Assembly: GCF_902522795.1 (NCBI RefSeq)
Contig: NZ_CABYWZ010000001.1
Location: forward strand, 62,001 to 126,000
DNA: 64,000 bases
Direction of reading: 5' to 3'
Source of the DNA: an uncultured Prochlorococcus sp.
GTDB taxonomy: Bacteria > Cyanobacteriota > Cyanobacteriia > PCC-6307 > Cyanobiaceae
Of the stretch, positions 21,381-32,869 are shown piece after piece. Position 1 is the stretch's first letter; the number at the start of each line of letters is the position of its first letter. The position numbers and the translations under genes are program-made. The notes below the pieces were generated by a model. The model had not been told where the DNA came from. It did no database searches and saw nothing but the letters and a program-made list of their open reading frames with translations.

Positions 21381-21566
21381 TTAATTTTTAAAATATTTAA
21401 TAAAGATACTATATTTAGTTGTTTATTCCTAATTTCAAGTCACGGCCTGATAAAGTAACAGCTGTAAAGAGTTAAAAAAAGCTTACTAGCATAATAATTC
21501 TCATAAAAAATGTCATTTTTGTGAGATCATACTCAAAACCTTTTAGAAAATCCCCAAAATTTAATT

Positions 21567-22568
21567 GTGAATCAAACTTTAATTCAAGAAATTCTCGAAG
21601 TTGTCGAGCAAGCTGCTATTGCCTCAGCAAAACTAACAGGACTTGGTCAAAAAGATGAAGCTGATGCTGCAGCTGTCGAAGCAATGAGATTGCGAATGGG
21701 CAAAATTGAAATGAAAGGGAAAATTGTAATAGGAGAAGGTGAAAGAGATGAAGCACCTATGCTTTATATCGGTGAACCGGTTGGTAGTGGAAGTGGTCCA
21801 GGGGTCGACTTTGCAGTAGATCCTTGTGAAGGAACTAATCTTTGTGCGAATAATCAAAGAGGATCTATGGCTGTTTTAGCGGCCTCTGATACGGGTGGTC
21901 TTTTTAATGCTCCTGATTTTTACATGAACAAATTAGCAGCGCCTCCTGCTGCTAAAGGTAAAGTAGATATTAGAAATTCAGCTACTGAAAACTTGAAGAT
22001 ACTAAGTGATTGCTTGGGTCTTTCTATTGATGAGCTTACTGTTGTTGTAATGGATAGAACAAGGCATAAAGATTTGATTAAAGAGATTCGAGGTTGTGGT
22101 GCAAAAGTACAACCGATTTCTGATGGTGATGTTCAAGCTGCGATTGCATGTGGTTTTGCAGGAACTGGAACACATTGCTTGATGGGGATAGGTGCGGCTC
22201 CTGAGGGTGTTATTTCAGCTGCAGCAATGAGAGCTCTAGGAGGACACTTTCAAGGACAACTAGTTTATGATCCAGCAATCGCGCAAACTTCTGAATGGGC
22301 TGACTACACAAAAGAAGGAAATATACAACGTCTCAATGAAATGGGCATAACCGATATAGATAAAATCTATGAAGCTAATGAATTGGCATCGGGAGAAAAT
22401 GTTGTTTTCGCTGGAAGTGGTATAACTGATGGATTACTATTTGACGGAGTAAAATTTGAAAGGGATTGTGTTAGAACAAGCAGTCTAGTTATTAGTACAC
22501 TAGATAGTACTGCAAGGTTCACAAATACTGTCCATATAAAAGATGGTGCTAAGAGTATCAGCCTTTAA
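21567..22568 (+). CDS. glpX: Class II fructose-1,6-/sedoheptulose-1,7-bisphosphatase (GlpX)
   Basis: [34 protein letters not shown]. Confidence 0.97.
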   Translation: MNQTLIQEILEVVEQAAIASAKLTGLGQKDEADAAAVEAMRLRMGKIEMKGKIVIGEGERDEAPMLYIGEPVGSGSGPGVDFAVDPCEGTNLCANNQRGSMAVLAASDTGGLFNAPDFYMNKLAAPPAAKGKVDIRNSATENLKILSDCLGLSIDELTVVVMDRTRHKDLIKEIRGCGAKVQPISDGDVQAAIACGFAGTGTHCLMGIGAAPEGVISAAAMRALGGHFQGQLVYDPAIAQTSEWADYTKEGNIQRLNEMGITDIDKIYEANELASGENVVFAGSGITDGLLFDGVKFERDCVRTSSLVISTLDSTARFTNTVHIKDGAKSISL

Positions 22569-22586
22569 AAATTCATTGTTGATATT

Positions 22587-23897
22587 ATGCATATTGTTGT
22601 CGTCGGACTGAGTCATCGCACGGCACCTGTTGAAGTGCGTGAGAAGTTAAGTATTCCTGATCAATCCATAACAGAATCATTGAAAGCATTAAAAACTTTC
22701 TCTGATGTATTAGAGGTTTCAATCTTAAGTACTTGTAATAGGCTTGAAATATATGCACTAGTAAAGGATAAAAATACTGGAATTTCATCAATAAAAGAAT
22801 TTTTATCAAAATATTCTGGAATTATTTTTGAAGATCTGAATCCACATCTTTTTTGCTTTAGACAAGAAGAAGCAGTTTTGCACTTGATGAAAGTTGCGGC
22901 AGGACTCGATAGCCTCGTTTTAGGTGAAGGACAAATCCTTTCGCAGGTAAAAAAAATGATGAGATTAGGTCAAGAGAATCAATCTACTGGACCAATTCTT
23001 AATAGATTATTAACTCAGTCAGTTAGTACAGGTAAAAAAGTAAGATCTGAAACAAATTTAGGAACCGGAGCCGTATCAATTAGTTCAGCAGCGGTAGAAC
23101 TTGCCCAATTAAAAATTGGACAAGAAAAGGGTTTTGATACTCTTGTAAGTTTGGAATCAGAGAACGTTCTTGTTGTTGGCGCCGGACGAATGAGTAGACT
23201 TTTAATAACTCATTTAAAATCAAAAGGTTGTCATAAACTTATCCTTTTAAATAGAAATATTGATAGAGCATTAAATCTTGCTCAAGACTTCCCTGATTTA
23301 GAGATTGTTTGTAGAGGGTTAAACGAATTAGAAGAAAACATATCACTATCTTCCATTGTTTTCACCAGTACTGCTTCTGAAGAGCCAATTATTGATCTCG
23401 CAAAAATTGAAAAATTAAATTTGAGTAATAGACTTAAATTTATTGATATTGGTGTACCGAGAAATATATCTAATGATGTTAAACAACATGAATTTGTAAA
23501 ATCATTTGATGTTGATGACTTACAAGAGGTCGTTTCAAGAAATCAAGAATTTAGACAGAAAATAGCAAAGGAAGCGGAATCTTTAGTAGAAGAAGAAAGG
23601 ATCATTTTCTTAGAATGGTGGGCAAGTTTAGAGGCCGTTCCAGTAATTAATAAACTTAGATCAGATTTGGAGTTAATTAGAAAAGAGGAATTGCAAAAAG
23701 CACTTAGCAGGATGGGACCAGATTTTTCGGCTCGAGAAAGAAAAGTTGTTGAAGCTCTGACTAAAGGTATTATTAACAAAATACTTCACACGCCTGTTAC
23801 CAAGTTGAGAAGTCCTCAATCAAGAGAAGAAAGGCAAGTTTCTTTGAAAATCGTTGAAAAATTATTTTCTTTGGTAGAAGAGGATAAAAATAACTAA
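22587..23897 (+). CDS. hemA: Glutamyl-tRNA reductase
   Basis: VGLSHRTAPVEVREKL, STCNRLEIYA, GLDSLVLGEGQILSQVK. Confidence 0.98.
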   Translation: MHIVVVGLSHRTAPVEVREKLSIPDQSITESLKALKTFSDVLEVSILSTCNRLEIYALVKDKNTGISSIKEFLSKYSGIIFEDLNPHLFCFRQEEAVLHLMKVAAGLDSLVLGEGQILSQVKKMMRLGQENQSTGPILNRLLTQSVSTGKKVRSETNLGTGAVSISSAAVELAQLKIGQEKGFDTLVSLESENVLVVGAGRMSRLLITHLKSKGCHKLILLNRNIDRALNLAQDFPDLEIVCRGLNELEENISLSSIVFTSTASEEPIIDLAKIEKLNLSNRLKFIDIGVPRNISNDVKQHEFVKSFDVDDLQEVVSRNQEFRQKIAKEAESLVEEERIIFLEWWASLEAVPVINKLRSDLELIRKEELQKALSRMGPDFSARERKVVEALTKGIINKILHTPVTKLRSPQSREERQVSLKIVEKLFSLVEEDKNN

Positions 23898-24027
23898 TTT
23901 TTCACTATTTATATTAAGTTTTTCCAGTAATTTATCGAAATACCTTTGTAAACTGACCATTTGTATTTCTAAATATGCCCATAATCAGTTACTTTAAATA
24001 ATTGTATATCTACCTCCATTAGATTGA

Positions 24028-25323
24028 ATGAAGCGTGTGTTGGCCATAATCCTCGGAGGAGGAAAAGGTTCTAGACTTTACCCTCTAACAAAAATGAGGG
24101 CTAAACCTGCTGTGCCGTTGGCGGGTAAGTATCGTTTGATAGATATTCCGATTAGTAATTGTATAAATTCAGGCATTGAAAAAATGTACGTATTGACCCA
24201 GTTCAATAGTGCATCTCTTAATAGACATATAGGAAGAACCTATAATTTAAATGGTCCTTTCGGCCAAGGTTTTGTGGAGGTATTAGCCGCGCAACAGACT
24301 CCTGATAGTCCGAAGTGGTTTGAAGGGACTGCTGATGCTGTAAGAAAATACCAATGGTTATTTCAAGAATGGGATGTTGATGAATATTTAATATTGTCAG
24401 GTGATCAACTGTACAGAATGGACTACAGTTTATTTGTTCAACATCATAGAGATAATGGTGCTGATTTAACTGTTGCAGCTTTGCCTGTTGATGAAGCTCA
24501 AGCAGAAGGTTTTGGCCTTATGAGAACTGATGATATAGGAAATATAAAAGAATTCAGTGAAAAGCCCACTGGGGAGAAGTTGAAGGCAATGGCAGTAGAT
24601 ACTTCAAAATTTGGATTAAGTAAGGATTCAGCTGCCGAAAAACCTTATTTAGCCTCTATGGGTATTTACGTTTTTAGCAGAAATACTCTTTTTGATCTTC
24701 TAAATAAATTTCCAAGTTACACTGATTTTGGTAAGGACATAATTCCTGAAGCCCTCAATAGGGGTGATACTCTTAAAAGTTATGTATTTGACGATTATTG
24801 GGAAGATATCGGTACCATTGGGGCATTCTTTGAGTCAAACCTTGCACTGACTGAGCAACCAAAACCTCCATTTAGTTTTTATGATGAAAAATTTCCAATT
24901 TATACAAGACCTAGATTCCTCCCGCCTTCTAAACTTGTAGATGCTCAAATTACTGATTCAATAGTTTGTGAGGGTACAATCTTGAAGTCATGCAGTATTT
25001 TACATTGTGTTTTAGGTGTAAGAAGCAGGATTGAGAGTGATTCGGTTCTTGAGGACACTCTTGTTATGGGTGCTGATTTCTTTGAATCGCCTGAAGAGAG
25101 GATTGAATTAAGAAAAGGAGGCGGAACGCCTCTTGGAGTCGGTGAAGGAACTACTGTAAAAAGAGCAATTCTTGATAAGAATACAAGAATTGGTAACAAT
25201 GTTGTGATCATTAATAAAGATCGGGTAGAAGAAGCAGATAAGCCAGAATTAGGTTTCTATATAAGAAATGGAATTGTTGTAGTAGTTAAAAATGCAACTA
25301 TTGCGAACGGAACTGTCATATAA
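24028..25323 (+). CDS. glgC: Glucose-1-phosphate adenylyltransferase
   Basis: [42 protein letters not shown]. Confidence 0.98.
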   Translation: MKRVLAIILGGGKGSRLYPLTKMRAKPAVPLAGKYRLIDIPISNCINSGIEKMYVLTQFNSASLNRHIGRTYNLNGPFGQGFVEVLAAQQTPDSPKWFEGTADAVRKYQWLFQEWDVDEYLILSGDQLYRMDYSLFVQHHRDNGADLTVAALPVDEAQAEGFGLMRTDDIGNIKEFSEKPTGEKLKAMAVDTSKFGLSKDSAAEKPYLASMGIYVFSRNTLFDLLNKFPSYTDFGKDIIPEALNRGDTLKSYVFDDYWEDIGTIGAFFESNLALTEQPKPPFSFYDEKFPIYTRPRFLPPSKLVDAQITDSIVCEGTILKSCSILHCVLGVRSRIESDSVLEDTLVMGADFFESPEERIELRKGGGTPLGVGEGTTVKRAILDKNTRIGNNVVIINKDRVEEADKPELGFYIRNGIVVVVKNATIANGTVI

Positions 25324-25418
25324 ATTTTTTCGATCATTTTTCGCTGACATAAGTATTTTTTTTGAGCAATTTTGTTGAGTTGCAGGCACACTATATTTAT
25401 TGAGTTTTTTAATTTTTT

Positions 25419-26837
25419 ATGTCCAAGGCACATTTTGGTTTAATAGGTCTTGGTGTTATGGGCGAAAACTTAGTTCTTAACGCAGAGAGAAATGGATTTT
25501 CTAGTATAGTTTTTAATAGGACTTACTCAAAAACTGAAGAATTTTTACAAGGTCGTGGCCTTGGGAAGAATATAGAAGGAGCTGAAACTCTTCAAGAATT
25601 TGTTAATAAGCTAGAGAGGCCTAGAAGAATTTTAATGATGGTAAAAGCTGGGCCCGCAACAGATACTGTTATAGACAATATTTCTGGATATCTTGAGGAA
25701 GGAGATTTATTAATAGATGGTGGTAATTCTCAATTTAAAGATACAGAAAGAAGGGTAAATACTCTTGAAAGTAAAAGTTTTGGATACATTGGAATGGGAG
25801 TTTCAGGTGGTGCCAAAGGAGCTCTCGAAGGGCCAAGTATGATGCCTGGCGGTACTAAGGCTTCATATGATGCGATAGAAAGTTTATTAACTAAGATGGC
25901 TGCCAAAGTAGAAGACGGACCCTGCGTTGCATATGTTGGGCCAGGAGGCTCAGGTCATTTTGTTAAAACTGTTCATAACGGAATTGAATATGGAATAGAG
26001 CAAATACTCGCAGAAGCTTATGACCTTATGAAGAGAGTCAAAGGTATGAATGGACAACAGATGTCAGAGGTATTTGGGATTTGGAATAATACTGATGAAT
26101 TAGCCTCTTATCTTGTTGAGATAACAGAGATTTGTCTAAGTACAAAAGATGAGATAACTGGAGATGATGTTGTTGAGAAAATATTAGATAAAGCTGGCCA
26201 GAAAGGAACTGGATTATGGACTGTTGTAAGTGCTTTAGAACTTGGGGTATCAGTCCCAACTATTTATGCATCTTTAAATGCAAGAGTAATGAGTTCTTTA
26301 AAAGATCAACGTAGTGAGATTGAAAAAACTATTCCTTCCAAAGAGATAGAGGATTTTAATTTGGGAAATATATCGGATGGAATGAAACCTTTATTTGATG
26401 CTGTAGTCCTTGCCACAATTGCAAGCTATGCACAAGGTATGGATATTTTAAGAGAAGCATCTTTAGTATATAACTATGGTTTGAATATGCCCTCAATTGC
26501 TCAAATATGGAAAGGTGGTTGCATAATCAGATCAAAATTATTAAGTAAAATTCAAGATGCTTATAACAAAGACCCTAATTTAAAAAATTTAATTTTTGAT
26601 GATTGGTTTAATAATGAAATTGCGACAAGATTAGATAACTTAGCTAATGTAGTTTCTCTATCCACAAAAGCTGGTATACCAGTTCCATGCCTATCAAGTA
26701 CTTTAGATTATTTGAATAGTTATAGAACCAATAGACTTCCTCAGAATCTTGTTCAGGCAATGAGGGATTGTTTTGGCTCTCATACATATGAAAGAATTGA
26801 TAGAGAAGGTAGTTTTCATACTGAATGGATGAAATGA
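25419..26837 (+). CDS. gnd: 6-phosphogluconate dehydrogenase (decarboxylating)
   Basis: GLIGLGVMGENL, LIDGGNSQFKDTERR, MGVSGGAKGALEGPSMMPGG. Confidence 0.98.
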   Translation: MSKAHFGLIGLGVMGENLVLNAERNGFSSIVFNRTYSKTEEFLQGRGLGKNIEGAETLQEFVNKLERPRRILMMVKAGPATDTVIDNISGYLEEGDLLIDGGNSQFKDTERRVNTLESKSFGYIGMGVSGGAKGALEGPSMMPGGTKASYDAIESLLTKMAAKVEDGPCVAYVGPGGSGHFVKTVHNGIEYGIEQILAEAYDLMKRVKGMNGQQMSEVFGIWNNTDELASYLVEITEICLSTKDEITGDDVVEKILDKAGQKGTGLWTVVSALELGVSVPTIYASLNARVMSSLKDQRSEIEKTIPSKEIEDFNLGNISDGMKPLFDAVVLATIASYAQGMDILREASLVYNYGLNMPSIAQIWKGGCIIRSKLLSKIQDAYNKDPNLKNLIFDDWFNNEIATRLDNLANVVSLSTKAGIPVPCLSSTLDYLNSYRTNRLPQNLVQAMRDCFGSHTYERIDREGSFHTEWMK

Positions 26838-27562
26838 TTGAAAAAGTTAAAAATGGATATGCCTTACATATATACAAAGACAAGTTAGAACTATCAACAG
26901 CTGTATTTAAGTTTATTGAAAGTAAAATTATTCATACTCTAAAAAAGAAAGATAGATTCAAATTTTGTGTAAGTGGAGGTTCAACTCCTAAATCTGTGTA
27001 TAAGCTTTTATCAAAAAGTGATCTTAGATGGGATAAGGTAGATGTCTTTTTAGGAGATGAAAGATGTGTTGATCCAAATTCAGAATTAAGTAACTCGTTA
27101 ATGTTGAAAAATTCATTGTTAACTAATTTTGGATCTAAATCTTTTTTTTATGAAATTTTCAATGATTTAAAGGCTGATGATGAAGCTATAAGAAATCAAT
27201 TTATTTCTAAATTATTTGAAAAATGCGGATCAAAACCTCCAACCTTTGATTTAACATTATTAGGTCTTGGAGATGATGGTCATACAGCTTCACTATTCCC
27301 ATATCAAAAAAATAATAATGTAGATGATTTTGTAATTTTTAATGAAGGTAAAGGATTAAAAAGAATTTCATTAACTCCAAAGGTCCTTTCAGCCACTTCT
27401 AAGATAGTTTTTTTGGTTAGTGGACCTTCTAAAAGAATTGCTCTTGAGAGGTTATTAGATGAAAAAGAGCCGCCCGATAGAACACCATCAAAATTAATAA
27501 AATCTATTAATCAAATTTCTATATTTTGTGATCAGGAATCTGCAAAAGAATTAGAAATTTAG
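26834..27562 (+). CDS. pgl: 6-phosphogluconolactonase
   Basis: FCVSGGSTPKSVYKLL, VFLGDERCV, LLGLGDDGHTASLFP. An internal ATG at 26834 gives an ATGA overlap with gnd; the ORF track starts at 26825. Confidence 0.95.
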   Translation: MIEKVKNGYALHIYKDKLELSTAVFKFIESKIIHTLKKKDRFKFCVSGGSTPKSVYKLLSKSDLRWDKVDVFLGDERCVDPNSELSNSLMLKNSLLTNFGSKSFFYEIFNDLKADDEAIRNQFISKLFEKCGSKPPTFDLTLLGLGDDGHTASLFPYQKNNNVDDFVIFNEGKGLKRISLTPKVLSATSKIVFLVSGPSKRIALERLLDEKEPPDRTPSKLIKSINQISIFCDQESAKELEI

Positions 27563-27593
27563 TTAAAGTCTATTAATAATTTCAATTTTTTTA

Positions 27594-28142
27594 ATGAGTA
27601 AGAAAAAATTTTTATTCCAGAAAAGTGAGTTCGATGGTTGGAAAACATTAAATGATACTGTTATGGGCGGATCAAGTTCAGCTTTTTGTGAGATTTCAAA
27701 TTCTGGTTTGTTATTAAAGGGTAATATTGTCGAGAAAGCAGGAGGATTTGTTAGTTGTAGATCTTCTATTTATAAACCCTCTTTAAATGCATCTGAATAT
27801 TCGTCCTTTGAATTAAATATTGATGGACAAGGAAGAACTTTTAAATTTGCTGTTGCTTGTGAAGATGATCTCCTTGGACTAACCGAATTTATTCCAGGTG
27901 GTCTCAGGTGGATTAAATCATTCCCAACAAAAAAATTCGGAACAACAAATGTTCAAATTCCTTTTAGTGATTTAAAACCTTCTGTAAGAGCTAATAAAGT
28001 ACGTTTTCCTTTTAAATTCAAGCCATCTAAAATTAAAAGATTGCAACTACTACACTCTAAGTTCGGTGATGATGGATTACTTAATAATGAGTTTAAACAG
28101 GGTTCTATAAAAGTTTTAATTAAATCAATAAGTGTTATTTGA
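27594..28142 (+). CDS. CIA30-family (complex I intermediate-associated protein 30) protein
   Basis: WKTLNDTVMGGSSSAFCEISNSGLLLKGNI...GGFVSCRS is the CIA30 signature. Confidence 0.85.
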   Translation: MSKKKFLFQKSEFDGWKTLNDTVMGGSSSAFCEISNSGLLLKGNIVEKAGGFVSCRSSIYKPSLNASEYSSFELNIDGQGRTFKFAVACEDDLLGLTEFIPGGLRWIKSFPTKKFGTTNVQIPFSDLKPSVRANKVRFPFKFKPSKIKRLQLLHSKFGDDGLLNNEFKQGSIKVLIKSISVI

Positions 28143-28518
28143 AAATCCACCTGAAAATATAGAGAGCTTAATCGCTAAGTCAGCAGATTTAACAAATAAA
28201 CCTTTTATTCATTCTGTCGTAAAAATAAATGGTGAATACGAATTCGAAGAAGAAGATATTGATTTAACAGTTAATATCTTATGTCGAGATAAAGAAGGTA
28301 AAAGATTAGAAATTTATGATCTTGAATTAGAACTTTTTAAATCAAATAAAGAGTTGGTTTTAGTAATCTCTAAGCTTAATTTTCCTAATGAGCCAATATT
28401 GTGGTGTGGAGTTAAAACATTATGGATGGATAGTAATAATGGGAAAAAATGCAACTCACCAAAATACAGCGCTAGATTAGAAAATTTAGCAAGTAGGATT
28501 AAAAGTTTTATTGATTAA
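28132..28518 (+). CDS. Conserved hypothetical protein
   Basis: Intact 128-aa ORF overlapping the CIA30 gene end. No recognised domain. Confidence 0.65.
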   Translation: MLFENPPENIESLIAKSADLTNKPFIHSVVKINGEYEFEEEDIDLTVNILCRDKEGKRLEIYDLELELFKSNKELVLVISKLNFPNEPILWCGVKTLWMDSNNGKKCNSPKYSARLENLASRIKSFID

Positions 28519-28539
28519 TAAAATAAATTTTGAGCTGAT

Positions 28540-30213
28540 TTATAAATCAGTAACAGCCCCTAAACTTGATGTGCTTACGATTTTCGAATATTTTGAAAGA
28601 ATTCCTCTTTTGTATTTTTGTATAGGTTTTACCCAATCTTTTTTTCTTTTTTCTAATTCTTCGTCTGATAAATCAACTTCAATTAGTTGTTTTACAGCAT
28701 CTACTGTAATTAAATCACCTTGTTGTATTAGAGCAATATTTCCTCCGACAGCAGCCTCTGGAGCTATATGACCCACAACAAGACCATAGGTACCACCGCT
28801 AAATCTGCCATCGGTAATTAAAGCTACCTTCTCTCCTAGCCCTTGACCAACAATTGCAGATGTTGGAGCTAACATTTCTCTCATGCCTGGACCTCCTACA
28901 GGGCCTTCGTTTCTAATAACAACAACATCACCAGCTTTGATATCGTTATTTAATATCGATTTTAAACAATCCTCTTCACTTTCAAAAATTTTTGCTGGAC
29001 CTTTTAATACAGGGTTTTTTACTCCGCTAATTTTGGCTACAGAACCTTCGCTCGCTAAGTTGCCTTTTAATATCGCTAAATGCCCTTTTTTATAAAGAGG
29101 TTCATTAATATCTCTTATGACATTTTGATTTGTTGGAGGCTTATCTGGAATATTCTGTAAGTATTCTGAGATAGTTTTGCCTTCAATGTTTTTGCAATCG
29201 CCATGAATTAATCCTGCATTTAAAAGTATTTTCATTACTTGTGGAATCCCACCTGCCTTATGAAGATCTACAGTCACATATTTACCACTCGGTTTAAGGT
29301 CACAAATAACGGGTACTTTTTGTCTGATTCTCTCAAAATCATTAATATTGATATCTATTCCTGCAGTATTTGCAATAGCTAAGATGTGTAATACCGCATT
29401 GGTTGATCCGCCAATTGCCATAATTACTGATATTGCATTTTCAAATGCTTTCTTAGTCATTAGGTCTAGAGGCCTTATATCTTTTTCTATTGCAGAGACT
29501 AATATTTCAGCACTTTTATCTGCACTAAGTTCTTTTTCAAGATCTTCAGCAGCCATAGTGGAACTGTGAGGAAGACTTAACCCTAATACTTCAATAACCG
29601 CAGACATTGTATTAGCTGTAAACATCCCTCCACAGCTACCAGCACCAGGAATACAATTTTTCTCAACTTGGATTAGCCTTTCTTCATTAATTTTGCCTGA
29701 TGTTAATTGTCCAACAGCCTCAAATGCACTAACAACAGTAAGATCTTCTCCATACAATTTCCCAGGCTTTATTGTCCCTCCATAAATGAAAATTGAGGGA
29801 ATATTCATTCTTGCAATTGCAATCATGGCACCCGGCATATTTTTGTCACATCCACCTATTGCAAGTACTCCATCCATACTCTGAGCATTGCATGCTGTTT
29901 CGATTGAATCAGCAATAACTTCTCTTGAAACTAGGGAATATTTCATGCCCTCTGTTCCCATAGAAATGCCATCACTTACTGTTATGGTTCCAAACATCTG
30001 AGGCATACCACCTGATCTTTTTATTGACTCTTCAGCTTTTAGAGCTAACTTATTTAACCCCATATTGCATGGTGTTATGGTGCTGTATCCATTTGCAACT
30101 CCAATAATAGGTTTATCAAAATCTTCATCATTAAATCCAACAGCTCTTAACATCGATCTGTTAGGGGATCTTTGGACACCTTGGGTTATTGCAGATGATC
30201 TGAGTTTATTCAT
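28540..30213 (-). CDS. ilvD: Dihydroxy-acid dehydratase
   Basis: [65 protein letters not shown]. Confidence 0.98.
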   Translation of the reverse strand: MNKLRSSAITQGVQRSPNRSMLRAVGFNDEDFDKPIIGVANGYSTITPCNMGLNKLALKAEESIKRSGGMPQMFGTITVSDGISMGTEGMKYSLVSREVIADSIETACNAQSMDGVLAIGGCDKNMPGAMIAIARMNIPSIFIYGGTIKPGKLYGEDLTVVSAFEAVGQLTSGKINEERLIQVEKNCIPGAGSCGGMFTANTMSAVIEVLGLSLPHSSTMAAEDLEKELSADKSAEILVSAIEKDIRPLDLMTKKAFENAISVIMAIGGSTNAVLHILAIANTAGIDININDFERIRQKVPVICDLKPSGKYVTVDLHKAGGIPQVMKILLNAGLIHGDCKNIEGKTISEYLQNIPDKPPTNQNVIRDINEPLYKKGHLAILKGNLASEGSVAKISGVKNPVLKGPAKIFESEEDCLKSILNNDIKAGDVVVIRNEGPVGGPGMREMLAPTSAIVGQGLGEKVALITDGRFSGGTYGLVVGHIAPEAAVGGNIALIQQGDLITVDAVKQLIEVDLSDEELEKRKKDWVKPIQKYKRGILSKYSKIVSTSSLGAVTDL

Positions 30214-30236
30214 ATTATTTGAGAACCTTTTTTATT

Positions 30237-30527
30237 CTATTGCCCCAACTCTTCAAGTTGCTTCCTCACATCAGCAATTGCAGAATTAAGTTGCTCAACT
30301 TTCTTCTCCAGATTCTCTCCCTCAACTTCATTTATATTTTCATTTGAATCAATCGCTTCAGAGCCGTCTTGAATTCTTGAAGAATACATCATTGCTTTTT
30401 GTTTTTTTTCTTCCTTTCTTTTGTCTGCTTCAGATATTAACCACCACGCTAAACCTGCTGCTCCAATAAAAGCACCGCTTATTAATGATAAAAGGTTATT
30501 TGAAGACGAATCTCTGTATTCAGACAT
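30237..30527 (-). CDS. Hypothetical membrane protein with C-terminal coiled coil
   Basis: 96-aa ORF; single TM (LLSLISGAFIGAAGLAWWLIS) then a charged coiled-coil tail. Confidence 0.65.
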   Translation of the reverse strand: MSEYRDSSSNNLLSLISGAFIGAAGLAWWLISEADKRKEEKKQKAMMYSSRIQDGSEAIDSNENINEVEGENLEKKVEQLNSAIADVRKQLEELGQ

Positions 30528-30556
30528 TGGTAAAATATTTGCTCCTATATTCTATA

Positions 30557-31174
30557 TTAGTTCTTATCTTGAAATATAGTACTCAAACGCAATAGAGGAT
30601 TTCCAATACCCGGTAATAATAGTTTTGCTTTTTCGTCTTCCTCATCTATGCAAGAGGTGTAAATTACCTGGTTAGGGAATAATTTCGCAATTTCATTTAA
30701 CCCTTTATTTGAGCAAATAGCAGTTATCAACAAAATCCTATTGGAATCAACTCCTAATTCCTTTAATTTAATTAAAGTTTCTAATGTTACCGATTTTGTA
30801 GTTATATGTTCCGAATAAAAAATAACTCCTTCATTTGATTCAATAGTTTTAGGAAGTTCTCCTAATGAAAGAGTTGCATTAGGAATTACCTCTTTAGATC
30901 CGTACCATAGAGATAAGCCTTCGGGCAACATTGCGAGCACTTTTATTGGATAATTATTATTAATAAAGAATCCATCTGCGTCCCCATTATCAGTCTTTAC
31001 TATTTCTTTTTTATATGGCAGCCAATTACGTAATGCTTCATATGTAAGCCATTTTCCTAATTGTTCATATCCTGTTGAGTACAAAATATTTGGAGTATTT
31101 TTTTCTCGCAATATTGAAAGCCAATGTTTTATTAATGGATGAGGAGGAACAATAACCTTTAGTGACATTGCCAT
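30557..31174 (-). CDS. upp: Uracil phosphoribosyltransferase-like protein
   Basis: VIVPPHPLIKHWLSILRE... LPEGLSLWYGSKEVIPNATLSLGELP resembles cyanobacterial Upp homologues; divergent from canonical UPRT. Confidence 0.7.
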   Translation of the reverse strand: MAMSLKVIVPPHPLIKHWLSILREKNTPNILYSTGYEQLGKWLTYEALRNWLPYKKEIVKTDNGDADGFFINNNYPIKVLAMLPEGLSLWYGSKEVIPNATLSLGELPKTIESNEGVIFYSEHITTKSVTLETLIKLKELGVDSNRILLITAICSNKGLNEIAKLFPNQVIYTSCIDEEDEKAKLLLPGIGNPLLRLSTIFQDKN

Positions 31175-31237
31175 ATATTTTCCTTTAAGATACTCTTACA
31201 AACTTTAAATACTTAAGTTCTAAAATACAGTTTTATT

Positions 31238-31750
31238 ATGATTAAATCAATTGTTTTCCCTTCACTAAAAAATGCATTAATTGCATTACTGCTTGTTGGA
31301 TTTATATTTTTTAATTCTGTAAATTCTGCATGGGCTAAAAGACCTCCTGAGATTAGAAACCAACAAGACCTTAATTTAGAGCCAGATATGCATGGTCAAG
31401 ATTTAAGCGGTAACGAATACGTTAAGTTTGATTTGAATGGGTTTAATTTCAGTGAAAGTAATTTAGAAGGTGCGGTTTTCAATAATAGTAAATTGCAAAA
31501 CTCAAAGTTTAATGGAGCCAATTTAAGAGATGCACTAGCTTATGCTACAGACTTTACAGATGCAGATCTTTCGGATGTTAATTTTACTAATGCTTTGTTA
31601 ATGGAGAGTAATTTTGAGGGAGCAAAAATAGATGGTGCAGATTTTACTGATGCTGTTCTTAGTCGAACACAACAAAAACAATTATGTGCGATTGCTAATG
31701 GCACAAATAGTTCTACTGGAGAAAGTACAGAATATAGCCTGGGATGTTAA
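31238..31750 (+). CDS. Exported pentapeptide-repeat protein
   Basis: Signal peptide then A(D/N)LXX-type repeats (LEGAVFNNSKLQNSKFNGANLRDALAYATDFTDADLSDVNF). Confidence 0.85.
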   Translation: MIKSIVFPSLKNALIALLLVGFIFFNSVNSAWAKRPPEIRNQQDLNLEPDMHGQDLSGNEYVKFDLNGFNFSESNLEGAVFNNSKLQNSKFNGANLRDALAYATDFTDADLSDVNFTNALLMESNFEGAKIDGADFTDAVLSRTQQKQLCAIANGTNSSTGESTEYSLGC

Positions 31751-31759
31751 TCATTAAGG

Positions 31760-32824
31760 ATGAAAAAAAAAATACCAGTAATAGTTGTTTCCGGTTTTCT
31801 TGGCTCAGGTAAAACAACTCTTCTTAGATATTTGTTAATGGAGAGTAATAAAAAATTCGGTTTAATAATCAATGAATTTGGTGATGTTGGAATTGATGGT
31901 GATTTAATTAAAAGTTGCGATAGATGTGATGAAACTGAAGAAGAATGTGTAATCGAATTAAATAATGGCTGTTTATGTTGTACTGTTCAAGATGATTTTG
32001 TTCCATCAATAAAAGCTCTCCTAGAATTTAATCCTCCTATCGAATCAATAATTATCGAAACAAGTGGCTTGGCACTACCAATTCCCTTAATTCAAGCACT
32101 TAACTGGCCTGAGGTTAAGTCTTCCATCTTCCTTGATACTGTTGTTGGTATCGTTAATGGAGAATCAATGCTTAATGGTTCACCAATTAATGATTTAAAT
32201 AAAATAACAAAACAATATAATGAAACAGATAAAATTGATCACAACGCCACTATAGATGAACTTTTTGAGGAGCAACTGGAAGTTTCTGATATCGTTTTAG
32301 TCTCTAGATCAGATATTTTAAATGATGATCAGTTTGACGTTGTAAAAAATAAAATTCAAGGAAGTCTAAATTCATCTACACCAGTCCTTAAATCCAAGAA
32401 TGGCAAAATTGATTTAAATTATCTATTTGACTTTAATTTTAAAAAAGAGACTTATAAAGAATTTTTAACGGAAGAACATGACCATAATCATGTTGAGCTT
32501 GTATCAGATTCATTAAAATTAAATTATTTCCTTGAAAAAAATGACTTTGAAAAGGAGATGTCAAAAATCTTGGATGAATTAAACATTCTTCGAATTAAAG
32601 GGCGTCTTTGGATACCAAACAAATCATTGCCTTTACAAATACAAATTGTTGGAAAGAAAATCAATACTTGGTTTGAAGAAGCTCCAAACAATTGTTGGAG
32701 ACCAAATGATAATGCTGGGCTTGAATTAGTAATAATTTCCTTTGATGAAAAATCTATAAAAACTTTCAATAGAAAAATTAAAGAGAAATTTAAGATTTTA
32801 AGTGACCCAAAAATAGCAATTTGA
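31760..32824 (+). CDS. CobW/COG0523-family GTPase
   Basis: VVSGFLGSGKTTLLRYLL, NGCLCCTVQDDF, IIETSGLALPIP; His-rich EEHDHNHVEL segment. Confidence 0.92.
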   Translation: MKKKIPVIVVSGFLGSGKTTLLRYLLMESNKKFGLIINEFGDVGIDGDLIKSCDRCDETEEECVIELNNGCLCCTVQDDFVPSIKALLEFNPPIESIIIETSGLALPIPLIQALNWPEVKSSIFLDTVVGIVNGESMLNGSPINDLNKITKQYNETDKIDHNATIDELFEEQLEVSDIVLVSRSDILNDDQFDVVKNKIQGSLNSSTPVLKSKNGKIDLNYLFDFNFKKETYKEFLTEEHDHNHVELVSDSLKLNYFLEKNDFEKEMSKILDELNILRIKGRLWIPNKSLPLQIQIVGKKINTWFEEAPNNCWRPNDNAGLELVIISFDEKSIKTFNRKIKEKFKILSDPKIAI

Positions 32825-32869
32825 CTTTATAGTTACTCTCGCGATACTTATTACAGTAGACAGCCCAAG

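Noticed and set aside
28883-29569. Plus-strand ORFs antisense to ilvD
   Set aside because: Mirror ORFs of a highly conserved gene; no supporting start context or homology.
31238-31750. Pentapeptide repeats considered as DNA tandem repeats
   Set aside because: The repetition is at protein level only; nucleotide units are not conserved enough to call a DNA repeat.
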